Assembly: GCA_013288325.1 (NCBI GenBank)
Contig: JABDCB010000012.1
Span: 1-59,476, forward strand
Reading direction: 5' to 3'
Length of the DNA stretch: 59,476 nucleotides
Source: Bacteroidota bacterium
GTDB lineage: Bacteria; Bacteroidota; Bacteroidia; Palsa-965
The notes below the pieces were generated by a model. That model did not search any database. It had not been told where the DNA came from and was given only the letters and a program-made list of their open reading frames with translations. The translations under genes were made by a program, and so were the position numbers. Shown here piece by piece: positions 1 to 9,346 of this stretch. Each line of letters begins with the position of its first letter. Position 1 is the first letter of the stretch.

Positions 1-2
1 TA

Positions 3-158
3 GTAGAGAATGCAGGGTATGGAGCCGAATGGGCCTGCCCTATTGCGAGCTTGCTGATTGAAAAATACCTGACCCGCAAAGTTACCCGTCCTGCACTGGA
101 AAAGAAGATGATTGAAGCCGACCTGATTCACAAGGTTTATCATCCCAAAAAAGAATAG
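3..158 (+). CDS. mrdA: Penicillin-binding protein 2 (PBP2), C-terminal end only
   Basis: Only the last 51 codons are inside the window; the gene enters from the left edge and stops with TAG at 156-158. The visible residues (VENAGYGAEWACPIASLLIEKY and a Lys/Arg-rich tail) match the C-terminal end of the transpeptidase domain of class B PBP2, the periplasmic cross-linking enzyme of the elongasome. rodA starts 2 bp after the stop, the usual mrdA-rodA pairing, which supports the call. Catalytic motifs lie outside the window and cannot be checked. Confidence 0.85.
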   Translation, partial: VENAGYGAEWACPIASLLIEKYLTRKVTRPALEKKMIEADLIHKVYHPKKE

Positions 159-160
159 CT

Positions 161-1426
161 GTGAGAAGGTCCGAAAGCACAAGCATTTTCAGCAATATAG
201 ACTGGGTCACCGTATTGATCTGGCTGGCGATGCTTGTATTGGGTTGGGGCAATGTATATTCGGCAGTATACGACGAAGATCATCCTGTTATTCTAGACCT
301 GAGTCAGAAATACGGCAAACAGCTCCTCTGGATATCTGGATCTATTGTGCTGGCATTTCTGCTGCTTATCATTGATGCCGAATTCCATCCCACCTTTGCC
401 TGGGTCATTTACGGTTTCAGTATGTTTACCCTGGTGCTGGTTATGTTTCTGGGTCGCGAAGTAGCCGGTTCCAAATCCTGGTTTCGTTTTGGCGATTTCG
501 GAATTCAGCCGGCTGAATTTGCAAAATTTGCCACCTGTCTCGCACTCGCCAAGTACTTAAGTGATATCAATATCCGAATGTCGGATATGAAAACACGGCT
601 CATCGCTTTCGGCATTGTCCTTCTTCCCACCTTGCTTATCATTCTGGAAAAAGAAACAGGTTGTGCCATTGTCTTGCTGGTGCTGATCCTGGTATTGTTT
701 CGCGAAGGATTGCCCGGCTATCTGCTCTTGTTATGTCTGGGTATGGCCATCCTGTTTTTCAGCTCTCTTATATACAAGCCCGGCACCCTTATTCTTGTAT
801 GTGGTATCCTGGCTGTGCTGGTGTTTATATTCACCCGCAAAAAACTCCGTACCATCATTTTTATCTGTGCTGCATTCCTGGTATCTGCCGGTATCATCGT
901 AAGCGCCAAATCGGCCTTTGAACATTTCCCCAATCACCAGAAAAAACGGATCAATGTATTTCTGGGGATAGAGACCGATAAAAAAGACAAAGCCTGGAAT
1001 GAGAATGAAAGTATTATAGCTATCGGATCAGGAGGCTTTGCAGGGAAAGGTTATCTGCAAGGCACCCAAACCAAGTACGAATTTGTTCCCGCTCAGGAAA
1101 CCGACTTTATCTTTTGTACGGTAGGAGAAGAGTGGGGCTTTTTAGGCAGCACCTTCATCGTCTTTCTCTTTGCCTTTCTCATTGTCCGTATTATCCTGCT
1201 TGCCGAACGACAGCGATCTGCCTTCAGCAGGATTTATGGTTATGGAGTGGCTTCCATCCTCTTTTTCCATGTGCTGGTCAATATAGGTATGACTATACGT
1301 CTTGTACCTGTTATCGGCATCCCCCTTCCCTTCTTCAGCTATGGAGGATCTTCGCTCTGGGCTTTTACCATCCTGCTCTTTATATTTATCAAGCTTGATT
1401 CTCAACGTCTGCTTATCCTCCGCTAA
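161..1426 (+). CDS. rodA: Rod-shape-determining protein RodA (SEDS glycosyltransferase)
   Basis: Inner-membrane SEDS-family peptidoglycan polymerase that works with PBP2 in lateral wall synthesis. The 421-aa product has about ten hydrophobic segments and the family motifs: GIQPAEFAK at residues 114-122, GSGGFAGKGYLQGTQ, and EFVPAQETDFIF with its conserved Asp near residue 315, followed by GEEWGFLGS. The C-terminal block with PLPFFSYGGSS is also typical. The start is a GTG at 161, 2 bp after the PBP2 stop, so the two genes are almost certainly translationally coupled. The length is normal for the family. Confidence 0.95.
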   Translation: MRRSESTSIFSNIDWVTVLIWLAMLVLGWGNVYSAVYDEDHPVILDLSQKYGKQLLWISGSIVLAFLLLIIDAEFHPTFAWVIYGFSMFTLVLVMFLGREVAGSKSWFRFGDFGIQPAEFAKFATCLALAKYLSDINIRMSDMKTRLIAFGIVLLPTLLIILEKETGCAIVLLVLILVLFREGLPGYLLLLCLGMAILFFSSLIYKPGTLILVCGILAVLVFIFTRKKLRTIIFICAAFLVSAGIIVSAKSAFEHFPNHQKKRINVFLGIETDKKDKAWNENESIIAIGSGGFAGKGYLQGTQTKYEFVPAQETDFIFCTVGEEWGFLGSTFIVFLFAFLIVRIILLAERQRSAFSRIYGYGVASILFFHVLVNIGMTIRLVPVIGIPLPFFSYGGSSLWAFTILLFIFIKLDSQRLLILR

Positions 1427-1500
1427 GCGGTTTTGCCCTTTTTTTGTACTTTAGACCCTCTTTACTATGGACAATCAAATTAATAAAGGAATGAATTTAT

Positions 1501-1611
1501 GATTTAAGAGTTACGATTGATGATTTGAAACAATCCGGATAAATAAAGTCCTCATTCAGTCCAAATCGTCAATCGTAATTCATAAATCTTAAATCTTAAT
1601 TCATAAATCTT
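1501..1611. repeat. Imperfect inverted repeat with short direct repeats between rodA and the flavoprotein gene
   Basis: The arms at 1501-1530 and 1560-1588 are near-complementary (left arm begins GATTTAAGAGTTACGATTGA; right arm ends CAATCGTAATTCATAAATC) around a ~29-bp loop. A 15-bp unit TAATTCATAAATCTT occurs at 1576-1590 and again at 1597-1611, a 21-bp period. A shorter relative (TTTATGATTTAAGAATTA) sits at 6727-6744. This looks like a dispersed intergenic palindromic element; no function is evident. The second copy ends just before the start codon at 1620. Confidence 0.6.
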
Positions 1612-1619
1612 AATTCAGC

Positions 1620-3047
1620 ATGAAAGTAGCAGTGATTGGCGCAGGACCGGCAGGAATGACGGCAGCTTATGAATTGGCCAAACAAATTCCGGGGGTTGAT
1701 GTTTATGAAGCCGGAAGCAGCGTAGGAGGATTGGCAAAATCTATCCAGCTCTGGAATCAGACTGTGGATATAGGCCCTCACCGCTTTTTCAGCAGCGATC
1801 GGCGTGTGAATGAAGCCTGGCTGGAAGTGGTTGGTAAGGACTATGAAATGGTGGATCGGCTCACCCGTATTTATTATAAAAAAACCTTTTTTCATTATCC
1901 GCTTAAACCGTTTGATGCGCTTAAAAATCTGGGGCTCTGGGAAGCTACGCGTTGCATGACCAGCTTCTTTGCCGAAAAAATTGTTCCTACCAAACAAACC
2001 AACACCTTCGAAACCTGGGTTAAAAGCCGGTTTGGAAAAAGGCTCTATGAAATATTCTTTAAAGCTTATACCGAAAAACTCTGGGGTATCAAGTGTTCCG
2101 AGCTGGATGCTGATTTTGCAGCACAACGTATCAAGAAACTGTCCTTGTGGGAAGCGGTGAAAAACGGTGTTCTGGGAGGCAAAGGCAACAAACACAAAAC
2201 CCTGGTAGATCAGTTTGCCTACCCCCATGGAGGAACAGGTATGGTATATGAACGCATGGCCGCCTTTGTAACCAAACAAGGCGGAAATGTTTTTCTGAAT
2301 ACCCCTGTAGAACGTGTCATTACCGAAAACGGAAAAGTAAAAGCGATACAGACCACAACAGGCGAAATAAGGGAATACGATCACATTGTTTCCTCTATGC
2401 CCATGACATTGCTCGTTAGCCGCTTGCCCGATGTACCTACCGATATTCTGGAACGCAATAAGAAACTGAAATTCAGAAATACGATCCTTGTATATCTGAA
2501 AGTGGAAGCCAAGAACCTCTTCCCCGATAACTGGATTTATGTACACAGTACCGATATGCTCTCCGGACGTATCACCAACTTCCGCAACTGGGTTCCCGAA
2601 CTCTATGGCAAGGAAGAAAGTACCATCATTGCACTGGAGTACTGGTGTTATGATGAGGATGAGATCTGGACACGGCCTCATGAACAACTTATTGAACTGG
2701 CCAAGAAAGAACTGGAATCAACAGGTCTGGTACCTAAGAACAAGATCACAGCCGGACATGTATACCTCATTCCCCGTTGCTACCCGGTGTATGACAATGG
2801 GTATAAAGACAATCTGAAACCGGTAGAGAATTTCCTGAGCAGCGTTCAAAACCTGCATGTCATTGGACGTTACGGAGCATTCAAGTATAACAACCAGGAC
2901 CATTCTATCCTCATGGGTCTGCTGGCTTCCGAGAATATCCTGAAAAACGCCAAACACAATCTCTGGGATATTAATACCGACTACGACAATTACCAGGAAG
3001 AATCTGTTATCACCAAGACAGGTTTAGAAAGAAAGGCATCGGCCTAA
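1620..3047 (+). CDS. FAD-dependent oxidoreductase resembling UDP-galactopyranose mutase / amine oxidase
   Basis: A 475-aa soluble protein with an N-terminal FAD-binding Rossmann motif (GAGPAG at residues 7-12, then an acidic residue and a GG-doublet region, VGGLAKS) as in the UGM, protoporphyrinogen-oxidase and amine-oxidase superfamily. The IGPHRFFS segment near residue 50 is like that of UGM-type flavoproteins, which bind nucleotide sugars. Such proteins often sit in polysaccharide clusters, but no glycan genes surround this one, so the substrate is unknown. The ATG at 1620 is directly preceded by an AT-rich direct repeat with no Shine-Dalgarno sequence, normal for Bacteroidota. Confidence 0.75.
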   Translation: MKVAVIGAGPAGMTAAYELAKQIPGVDVYEAGSSVGGLAKSIQLWNQTVDIGPHRFFSSDRRVNEAWLEVVGKDYEMVDRLTRIYYKKTFFHYPLKPFDALKNLGLWEATRCMTSFFAEKIVPTKQTNTFETWVKSRFGKRLYEIFFKAYTEKLWGIKCSELDADFAAQRIKKLSLWEAVKNGVLGGKGNKHKTLVDQFAYPHGGTGMVYERMAAFVTKQGGNVFLNTPVERVITENGKVKAIQTTTGEIREYDHIVSSMPMTLLVSRLPDVPTDILERNKKLKFRNTILVYLKVEAKNLFPDNWIYVHSTDMLSGRITNFRNWVPELYGKEESTIIALEYWCYDEDEIWTRPHEQLIELAKKELESTGLVPKNKITAGHVYLIPRCYPVYDNGYKDNLKPVENFLSSVQNLHVIGRYGAFKYNNQDHSILMGLLASENILKNAKHNLWDINTDYDNYQEESVITKTGLERKASA

Positions 3048-3051
3048 AAAG

Positions 3052-3098
3052 ATTTGTCCTGGTAATGGGCCGGAAGAACCGGTATTACCAGGACAAAT
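3052..3098. terminator. Bidirectional terminator between convergent genes
   Basis: A perfect 15-bp stem (ATTTGTCCTGGTAAT at 3052-3066, complement at 3084-3098) encloses a loop that itself contains a CCGG/CCGG mini-stem. It lies between the convergent flavoprotein gene (ends 3047) and the PpiD gene (ends 3116). There is no long U-run, so it may also act as an mRNA 3'-end stabiliser. Confidence 0.75.
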
Positions 3099-3115
3099 AA
3101 ATGGATTAATCTTGT

Positions 3116-5305
3116 TTAGAAGAACTTCGCGCGGTTATCCTTGATATCTGCATTCTCTTTAAGAACATCAAACACTTCGGAGTCAACAGTCGACTGCAAA
3201 TTCTGCAGTTTGGATTTCTTCATCGTCTTAACATCGGGTGTCATGCCTACAGGAGCTGATTTTACTACTGTAAATACATACACTGCACTATTTCCCTGAA
3301 CAGGTTTGCTGATCATATCGGGTTTGGCACAAACAACATCGCCAATCAGTCCTTGTTCCTGACCAATGCCAGGGATAAAGGAATTGGAGAAATTCACATT
3401 ATCGGCAGTCTGTGCAGGTTCACGCATTTTGGAAGCCAGGTCATCAATTTTTGAAACACCTGCAGAGGCCTTCGCCATCTCATCCATAAATTTCTCTGCT
3501 TTCTTCTGTTTCTTCACCTCAGCAGTTACACGGTCTTTCACCTCTTCCAGAGGAGCAATCCCTTTTTCCTTCATGGAGATGAGTGTAGCAATTACAAAAC
3601 GCTCGCCCAGCTGGAATGGTTGGGACACTTCATTTTTTTTACGGTCATCGGCATATACCCAACGAACCAGCTCTTTAGGAGCATCCAGTCCATTGATGGT
3701 ACGGTCTGTAGCATGAATCTCTGCAGCTACCCGTTTGTTCATCCCCTCTTTGGCAACTGCTTTTTCAAACTGTTCAGTCGTTACATTCTTTCCTGCAAAC
3801 GTATTGGCTTTCAGATAAACAGAATCTATCGTGGCTTTGGAAGCCTGCTCCTGACGTTCAATGGTAACAACCATATTCTTTTCCGATTCCTTGGTCTTGT
3901 CCAGTACTTCGATGATATGATATCCAAACGCTGTTTCCACAACAGTTATTTCACCTTTCTTTCCGGTGAGTCCTGCCTTTTTGAATTCAGGCACCAGCTG
4001 TGATTCCTGAGTAAACCATCCGTATATACCACCATGTCCTTCTTTTCCTTCTGGCGCTTTCTTGCCTCCGTCATCCGAAAACTGATCGATCAGATCTTCC
4101 AGTTTTTTCTTCTTGGTTTTTACCAGATTAAAGAGACTATCGGCTCTTAGTTTGGCTTGCTCCTTGGTACGGTGAATAGTACTATCACGTGTTGCAGGGC
4201 CTTTATAACCTACCAGCAAATGTCTCACTTTGGCAGAATCGGAAGAAACCTGGGTACCAAGTACTTTATACAGGGTCAGCTTTCCATTGTCTTCTACAGG
4301 GCCTAATACAGTTCCTGCGCTGCTGATGCTTACCATGGAATCAACGGAAGCAGGCAAGGTGCCTTTCTTATGATATTCGATATTGTAACGACGGCTGTCA
4401 GATTCGGCCTGAACAAAAGCGCTGTCTTCTTTACCGGTCTTTGTTTTGAATTCGGCCACAAGTCCTTTCAGGTCTGTTTTCATATCATCGATATCCTTAG
4501 CCGATGGCTTGATATCAAAGGTTACGAATTCAATACCACGGGTTGCTTCTTTAATTTTGTATTTATACTGGTGAGCATTGTACCAGGTAAGCAGTTCGGC
4601 ATCCGTAACCTGTATAGCGCTATCGGAAGCAGTATTGTATTTTTTGGAAACATATTTGATGTTGTATATAATGGCCGCATCGGCTGAATCCTGACGGGCT
4701 TGTGCAGTAGTGATATAAAGTCCTTTCTTGATCAGGTTCATATATTTTACCTGGCGACGGTTGTCGCGGATATATTTCTCCAGCTGTACCCAGTATTTCT
4801 CATCCTTATCGGTGAGACCGGAAACATATTTACGTACCAGAGCCATATTCAGGCGTCCATCAGGTGTTGCAAAATCACGACGGATCTGGTGAGTCTGAGG
4901 ATCCTGGAAATATTGGTTCATCACCGGATCAGGATCTTTACCTACCATACGATCGGTCAATTCATCAGCAGAAACAGAGATTCCTACGCGGTCAAATTCG
5001 CGAAAGAATATCTTTTCGCTCACAGTCTGGTTCCAGAGCTGCTGAACAACCTGATCGGTGCTGGCTTCGTCAATCTGAGCGTTGGGATTGCTTTCCTTCA
5101 TCTGGTTAAGCTGTTCCTGTACTTTACGCTGAAAATCAACGATGGAAATTTCTTCTCCGGCTATAACACCTACATTGGTTTCCCTGCTGGTAAACATGGA
5201 ACGGCCGGATGTGAAAATATCGCCCAGGATAAAGGCGAATAACGCGATACCGATAACAGCGACTAATAAGCCTGCTCTACTCCGGATTCTACTTAATACT
5301 GACAT
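3116..5305 (-). CDS. Membrane-anchored SurA/PpiD-type peptidyl-prolyl isomerase
   Basis: A 729-aa periplasmic folding chaperone of the PpiD type. A short cytoplasmic N-terminus is followed by one membrane anchor (about residues 12-32), a SurA_N-like helical region with many charged residues, and a parvulin rotamase domain at about 355-475 (VRHLLVGYKGPA; GGIYGWFTQ; FGYHIIEV). A second degenerate rotamase-like or helical region follows. The length fits Bacteroidota PpiD proteins (about 700 aa). It lies downstream of the CBS-protein gene on the same strand but 182 bp away, so it may have its own promoter. Likely role: folding of secreted and outer-membrane proteins. Confidence 0.88.
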   Translation of the reverse strand: MSVLSRIRSRAGLLVAVIGIALFAFILGDIFTSGRSMFTSRETNVGVIAGEEISIVDFQRKVQEQLNQMKESNPNAQIDEASTDQVVQQLWNQTVSEKIFFREFDRVGISVSADELTDRMVGKDPDPVMNQYFQDPQTHQIRRDFATPDGRLNMALVRKYVSGLTDKDEKYWVQLEKYIRDNRRQVKYMNLIKKGLYITTAQARQDSADAAIIYNIKYVSKKYNTASDSAIQVTDAELLTWYNAHQYKYKIKEATRGIEFVTFDIKPSAKDIDDMKTDLKGLVAEFKTKTGKEDSAFVQAESDSRRYNIEYHKKGTLPASVDSMVSISSAGTVLGPVEDNGKLTLYKVLGTQVSSDSAKVRHLLVGYKGPATRDSTIHRTKEQAKLRADSLFNLVKTKKKKLEDLIDQFSDDGGKKAPEGKEGHGGIYGWFTQESQLVPEFKKAGLTGKKGEITVVETAFGYHIIEVLDKTKESEKNMVVTIERQEQASKATIDSVYLKANTFAGKNVTTEQFEKAVAKEGMNKRVAAEIHATDRTINGLDAPKELVRWVYADDRKKNEVSQPFQLGERFVIATLISMKEKGIAPLEEVKDRVTAEVKKQKKAEKFMDEMAKASAGVSKIDDLASKMREPAQTADNVNFSNSFIPGIGQEQGLIGDVVCAKPDMISKPVQGNSAVYVFTVVKSAPVGMTPDVKTMKKSKLQNLQSTVDSEVFDVLKENADIKDNRAKFF

Positions 5306-5449
5306 ATTCTAAATATTTATTTGGGGGACGAATATACACATCTTCGGGGAAACTAAAAAACGGGGCGTAGCAGCTGTATGGGGGTGATTGGACTCAGGGA
5401 TTTCGAAGCTGACATAAGCGGCAGGAGCAGGAGGCAGGAGGCATAAATA

Positions 5450-5489
5450 AGGAGGCAGGAGGCAATCAGGATACGTTTTACTGCCTCCT
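5450..5489 (-). terminator. Hairpin in GGAGGCA-rich spacer downstream of the CBS-protein gene
   Basis: The arms AGGAGGCAG (5450-5458) and CTGCCTCCT (5481-5489) are complementary, and the right arm overlaps the stop codon of the minus-strand CBS gene. The spacer also holds the tandem motif GGCAGGAGGCA twice (about 5430-5463). It is probably a terminator or an mRNA end structure; there is no strong U-run. Confidence 0.4.
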
Positions 5490-6726
5490 ATTTCAGTATC
5501 AGTTTCACCGTTTCCACCCTGTTATTACTCACTTCAAAGGCTTCGAGACGGAAGTGGCTGTGAAACAGCTTCTGACGCTGACGGGGCACCCCTTCGCCCA
5601 GGTGAAACATAAAGCCTCCGAGGGTGGTATAATCCTTAGATTCAGGGAAATGGAAGCCATATTTCTCATTCAGATACGATATTTCAAGCCGGGCCGAAAA
5701 AAGGTACTCTTTTTCATTCAGCTTCTTCTCCAGCAGATGGTCCTGATCATGTTCGTCATCTATTTCTCCAAAAAGCTCCTCTATTACGTCTTCAATGGTC
5801 AATACTCCCGAAGTGCCTCCGTATTCATCCACCACCACAGCCATATTACGCCGCTGACGGATAAATAAGGTAAGCAGATCCTTTACCGGAATCGTTTCCG
5901 GAACCACCACCACCGGCCGTATCACCGATATGATGGAAACAGGCTTACGGAACATTTCAAAGGAATGTACATAACCCACTATATTTTCACGGCTTTCCCG
6001 GTAAATGAGGATACGGGTAAGACGTGTTTCGGTAAATTTCTGTATCAGGCTTTGTACCGGGGCATTTATTTCCATAGCCACCACCTCCGACCGGGGAATC
6101 ATACAGGCCCCTGCCTTCACATCTCTGAATTCCAACGCATTCTGAAGTATCTTTACTTCCGGCTCCGTTTCTGTCCTTGTACTCCTTTCACCCAAACTGC
6201 TTACCAGTTCTTCAAAATCTTCGGAACGGCTTTCGGTTGTTTCATTGGCCTGCAAATCGGCTCCTCCATCTTTGAATAAAAGCCTTCGCACCTTAAAAAG
6301 AAGCATGCTCACCGGCCAGAACAACACATAAGTTACCAAAAAGAAAGGTGCCAGCACCTTTAACAAAGAATAAGGATGTATCCTGCTCACATTGGCTGTA
6401 ATGGAATCGGCTGTGATAAACAATAACAAAGCCACCACTCCGGTAAACAAAGGGATGGCAATACGGGCACTATTGGGAAGAATCTCCATATCCTTTGCAA
6501 CGAGAAAAAAGGAAAGGATGAATAGCAATCCAAAAAAGCTTCGTGCTGTTTTCAATGCCAGCGATACCTGTACGGTATGTTTCAGAAAAAGGCGGGCTGC
6601 CCTTCCATGCAAGGTAGGATGATGACTCTCCAGCTCCAGCCTTAAGCGCAACGTATTGCCAAATACAGCACGGATGCTGGTATGAAGCAAGAGAGCGACG
6701 AATGAGAAGAGACTCAGGAGCAGCAT
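5488..6726 (-). CDS. GldE/CorC-like membrane protein with CBS pair (hemolysin family)
   Basis: A 412-aa integral membrane protein with hydrophobic segments over the first ~150 residues (reduced DUF21-like region), then two CBS domains (about 200-320, including MIPRSEVVAMEINAPVQ and VVVDEYGGTSGVLTIEDVIE) and a C-terminal CorC_HlyC domain. The family is annotated as hemolysin-like or Mg/Co efflux. In Bacteroidota the homologue next to coaX/lptC genes is often called GldE, linked to gliding/T9SS accessory function. It shares the minus strand with the upstream small membrane protein (14-bp gap) and lptC, consistent with one operon. Confidence 0.85.
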   Translation of the reverse strand: MLLLSLFSFVALLLHTSIRAVFGNTLRLRLELESHHPTLHGRAARLFLKHTVQVSLALKTARSFFGLLFILSFFLVAKDMEILPNSARIAIPLFTGVVALLLFITADSITANVSRIHPYSLLKVLAPFFLVTYVLFWPVSMLLFKVRRLLFKDGGADLQANETTESRSEDFEELVSSLGERSTRTETEPEVKILQNALEFRDVKAGACMIPRSEVVAMEINAPVQSLIQKFTETRLTRILIYRESRENIVGYVHSFEMFRKPVSIISVIRPVVVVPETIPVKDLLTLFIRQRRNMAVVVDEYGGTSGVLTIEDVIEELFGEIDDEHDQDHLLEKKLNEKEYLFSARLEISYLNEKYGFHFPESKDYTTLGGFMFHLGEGVPRQRQKLFHSHFRLEAFEVSNNRVETVKLILK

Positions 6727-6740
6727 TTATGATTTAAGAA

Positions 6741-6977
6741 TTATTTAGTCTTCTTTATCTCTTCCTTAGGAGGTCTCACACCCATCACAATTTCAGCGCG
6801 TATGCGCATTTTGCGACGTACAAAATACATGATCGATGCCATGGCTGTCATCCCTATAAAGAACAATCCTTTGCTGGTCTGGCCCTGAATAAAGATAATG
6901 ATATCCGTTATCACACAGGCAATGGCAATAACCAGCCACATAATTTCGCTGATCCTGAAAAGTTTGTTTGGTTTCAT
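6741..6977 (-). CDS. Small two-helix membrane protein, unknown function
   Basis: A 78-aa protein with two hydrophobic helices (about residues 11-30 and 36-52) followed by a basic, Lys/Arg-rich tail. No catalytic motif is visible. It sits between lptC (18-bp gap) and the CBS-protein gene (14-bp gap) on the same strand, so it is probably co-transcribed with envelope genes. The family was not recognised. Compact spacing and an ATG start make it a likely real gene. Confidence 0.7.
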   Translation of the reverse strand: MKPNKLFRISEIMWLVIAIACVITDIIIFIQGQTSKGLFFIGMTAMASIMYFVRRKMRIRAEIVMGVRPPKEEIKKTK

Positions 6978-6995
6978 AGATTTAATGCTGTTTTT

Positions 6996-7580
6996 TTAGT
7001 TATTTCCGTCATCCACGTTCTTATTTCCGGATGGCTTCTTTATTTTATAATGGCTAAAATCTTCATTTGATTCGAGTCCCTCTCCTTCCAGGATCTCATC
7101 ATCGGCCGTAGTGATGAGTACATGTACATCGGTATAGATAATTCGTTTTTTCTCGTCCCAGATCAGCTTTTCGGTATGCAGGGTTTCGCCTTTTTTATTC
7201 TTTACCACCACATGACGAAATGCTTTCATCACATTGTCTTTTTCTTCGCGTATAGCCGAATCGGCAGTGAGGTGGGTGGTCACTAACAGGCTATCGAAAT
7301 GATGTTTGGTATGAATGATACTGTCGCTGAAAAAGCTCAGATCAATGCCTTTGGGCATCACCAGCCGGGGATTGAGACCGGCATACTGATCCATTACCGG
7401 AGCATTCAGTTTGGCTTTTGCCAAACCACTGTCGCTGTATATCATTTCCGCATTGATGGCGGTACGCAATGGCATCTCGGCTCTGAAATTGAGGCTCTTC
7501 ACCACTGCAATATCATTCTGACAGGAAGAGCATAGCAGTACCGGCAGGAAAAACAAAAGAAGATACAGGAAACGGATCAT
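6996..7580 (-). CDS. lptC: LPS export ABC transporter periplasmic component LptC
   Basis: A 194-aa lipoprotein: hydrophobic N-terminus with a lipobox (LLCSSC, Cys about residue 20), then a beta-rich LptC/OstA-like domain with paired strands such as RTAINAEMIYSDSGLAKAKL and KLIWDEKKRIIYTD. LptC links the LptBFG transporter to LptA in the periplasmic LPS bridge. E. coli LptC keeps an uncleaved transmembrane anchor, whereas Bacteroidota forms often carry a lipoprotein signal as here. It lies directly downstream of the outer-membrane protein gene (26-bp gap). No lptA is visible nearby. Confidence 0.85.
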   Translation of the reverse strand: MIRFLYLLLFFLPVLLCSSCQNDIAVVKSLNFRAEMPLRTAINAEMIYSDSGLAKAKLNAPVMDQYAGLNPRLVMPKGIDLSFFSDSIIHTKHHFDSLLVTTHLTADSAIREEKDNVMKAFRHVVVKNKKGETLHTEKLIWDEKKRIIYTDVHVLITTADDEILEGEGLESNEDFSHYKIKKPSGNKNVDDGNN

Positions 7581-7606
7581 CCGGTAATGTATGAAGCCGT
7601 GGGTTA

Positions 7607-9346
7607 TCAGTCGTTGTATTTGAAACGCTGGAACCAGCGGTCGTTGATAGTAAATCCAAGCACTACCCGTCCGTATGTTTCCTTGATAAGGCCATTCGTG
7701 GTGGTGCCCATCTGTCCAAATTCCATGCTTACATTCACCATTGAATACTCGGTATACTTACGATCACGCAGCTGCATAATATCATAATAATGCCGTTTGA
7801 TCTTAGGCAGGGAAACAGGTAATGCAGCTCCCAAACTCACACCCATCTCCACCAGCTGTGTACCTTCCAAATCCAGATATGTCTGATTGTAACGGAGACC
7901 CATACGATAACGCACGATACGGAAATATCCGCCTGTCATACCCGGCTGAAACTGAAAACCGAGCGATCCCTGCATGCTATTCTGCAATCCTCCGGGTGTT
8001 CCCCCAAAAGTAAACTGCGACCATTGCTGATAGGTAAAATCGGCCAGCACATTCCATTTATAGCTTTGTCCTATGGAAATACCAATACCGATTTTAGACG
8101 GGATACGGGCAATAGCCTTTTGATTGAGAATATTCACAATCGTATCCTTATATACTTCTGTAGTTCCATCGGCCAGGTAGTTGCGGGCCAGTAAGTCATA
8201 GGCTCCGGCGAGTCCCATGCCAGGTGAATAGGTAAGCCCTATTCCGAAATTGATAGGATCAATCTGTTTGCGTACCCGTTTTTTCTCGTAGTGGATTGTG
8301 TCATCATTACGGTGACTGAAATACTTATTCCGTATCATGGAGTCAATCACACAGTTATTGTATACCACAATGGTATCGGCACGTTTAGGATCGGAATAGG
8401 CGCATCCGCAAAGCAGCTTGGGATTTGTCTTTTTGGATAGTCCCACTTTTATCTGTTTCGGTTCCAGATGCGTGGCATCATCTGTACGGTGTACATAATA
8501 TTTTTTCTTCACTACCGAATCTACGCGGCAATTGCTGTATACTACAATGGTATCCGATCGTTTGGGGTCTACATATGCACAACCTGTTTTGAGCTTGGGG
8601 TTGTTGCCCATACGGGAACCGATTTGAAATTTAAACTGCATCCCGAAATCCCATGCTACGTCATGTATGCGGGTATTTTCATCAATGCGTGTATCGTAGT
8701 TGTTGGGGCTGTCATACACCACATGGCGTATATTGCTGATCTGTCCGAATTCGAAATTAGCATTGAATCCTGCACTGAGATCCATTCCGGTACGTTCACT
8801 AAAACTCTTTCCAAGCAGTTTGGCTCCGCTGCCCATATAGGCTTTGTTAAGACCTCCCTGACCCTGGTAATAATAATCAACCAGTCCTATGGTATCTCTG
8901 TTTTGCTGGGTATGGATATTATATCCCACCGTGCTGTATGGCATGACCCCAAAGGATAATCCCCACCAGGGTTTGAGCGGAATACCCACACCTATATAAT
9001 CGAACGAGGTATTGTTTAACAGAAACTTGGTATCGGTAGTCTGAAACTGGGTGGAGTTGCTCAGCATACCCAATTCGATGGTAGTTACACGCAGCGAGGA
9101 ATAGGAAGCCGGATTGGTAATATTAATGTAGTTGGGACTGATGGTATCATTTCTCCAGGCATAACCTGCACCACCCATGGCATAATTTTGTGCCAGTCCG
9201 GTACCCTGAAGTTCACCAAGACCATATCGGGAATAAGGAGAGCTAGACAGTGTCTGAGCGTAAGCGAAGGAAGAAAGCAGGGCCGGAAAAATAACAAGCA
9301 GGCATTTCAACGACAACGGTAACCTAATCTTATTTTTTTCTGACAT
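7607..9346 (-). CDS. Outer-membrane beta-barrel protein of the coaX-lptC cluster
   Basis: A 579-aa protein with a signal peptide (to about residue 30, ...FAYAQ) and an N-terminal segment SPYSRYGLGELQ seen in FadL-like Bacteroidota outer-membrane proteins. The rest has alternating aromatic beta-strand patterns and ends in an aromatic strand. An unusual insert at residues ~249-358 holds two tandem copies of a ~52-residue, Cys-containing unit (GCAYVDPKRSDTIVVYSNC and GCAYSDPKRADTIVVYNNC). The start overlaps the coaX 3' end by 17 bp, so translation is probably coupled. The function is unknown; the conserved position suggests an envelope assembly or transport role. Confidence 0.75.
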   Translation of the reverse strand: MSEKNKIRLPLSLKCLLVIFPALLSSFAYAQTLSSSPYSRYGLGELQGTGLAQNYAMGGAGYAWRNDTISPNYINITNPASYSSLRVTTIELGMLSNSTQFQTTDTKFLLNNTSFDYIGVGIPLKPWWGLSFGVMPYSTVGYNIHTQQNRDTIGLVDYYYQGQGGLNKAYMGSGAKLLGKSFSERTGMDLSAGFNANFEFGQISNIRHVVYDSPNNYDTRIDENTRIHDVAWDFGMQFKFQIGSRMGNNPKLKTGCAYVDPKRSDTIVVYSNCRVDSVVKKKYYVHRTDDATHLEPKQIKVGLSKKTNPKLLCGCAYSDPKRADTIVVYNNCVIDSMIRNKYFSHRNDDTIHYEKKRVRKQIDPINFGIGLTYSPGMGLAGAYDLLARNYLADGTTEVYKDTIVNILNQKAIARIPSKIGIGISIGQSYKWNVLADFTYQQWSQFTFGGTPGGLQNSMQGSLGFQFQPGMTGGYFRIVRYRMGLRYNQTYLDLEGTQLVEMGVSLGAALPVSLPKIKRHYYDIMQLRDRKYTEYSMVNVSMEFGQMGTTTNGLIKETYGRVVLGFTINDRWFQRFKYND

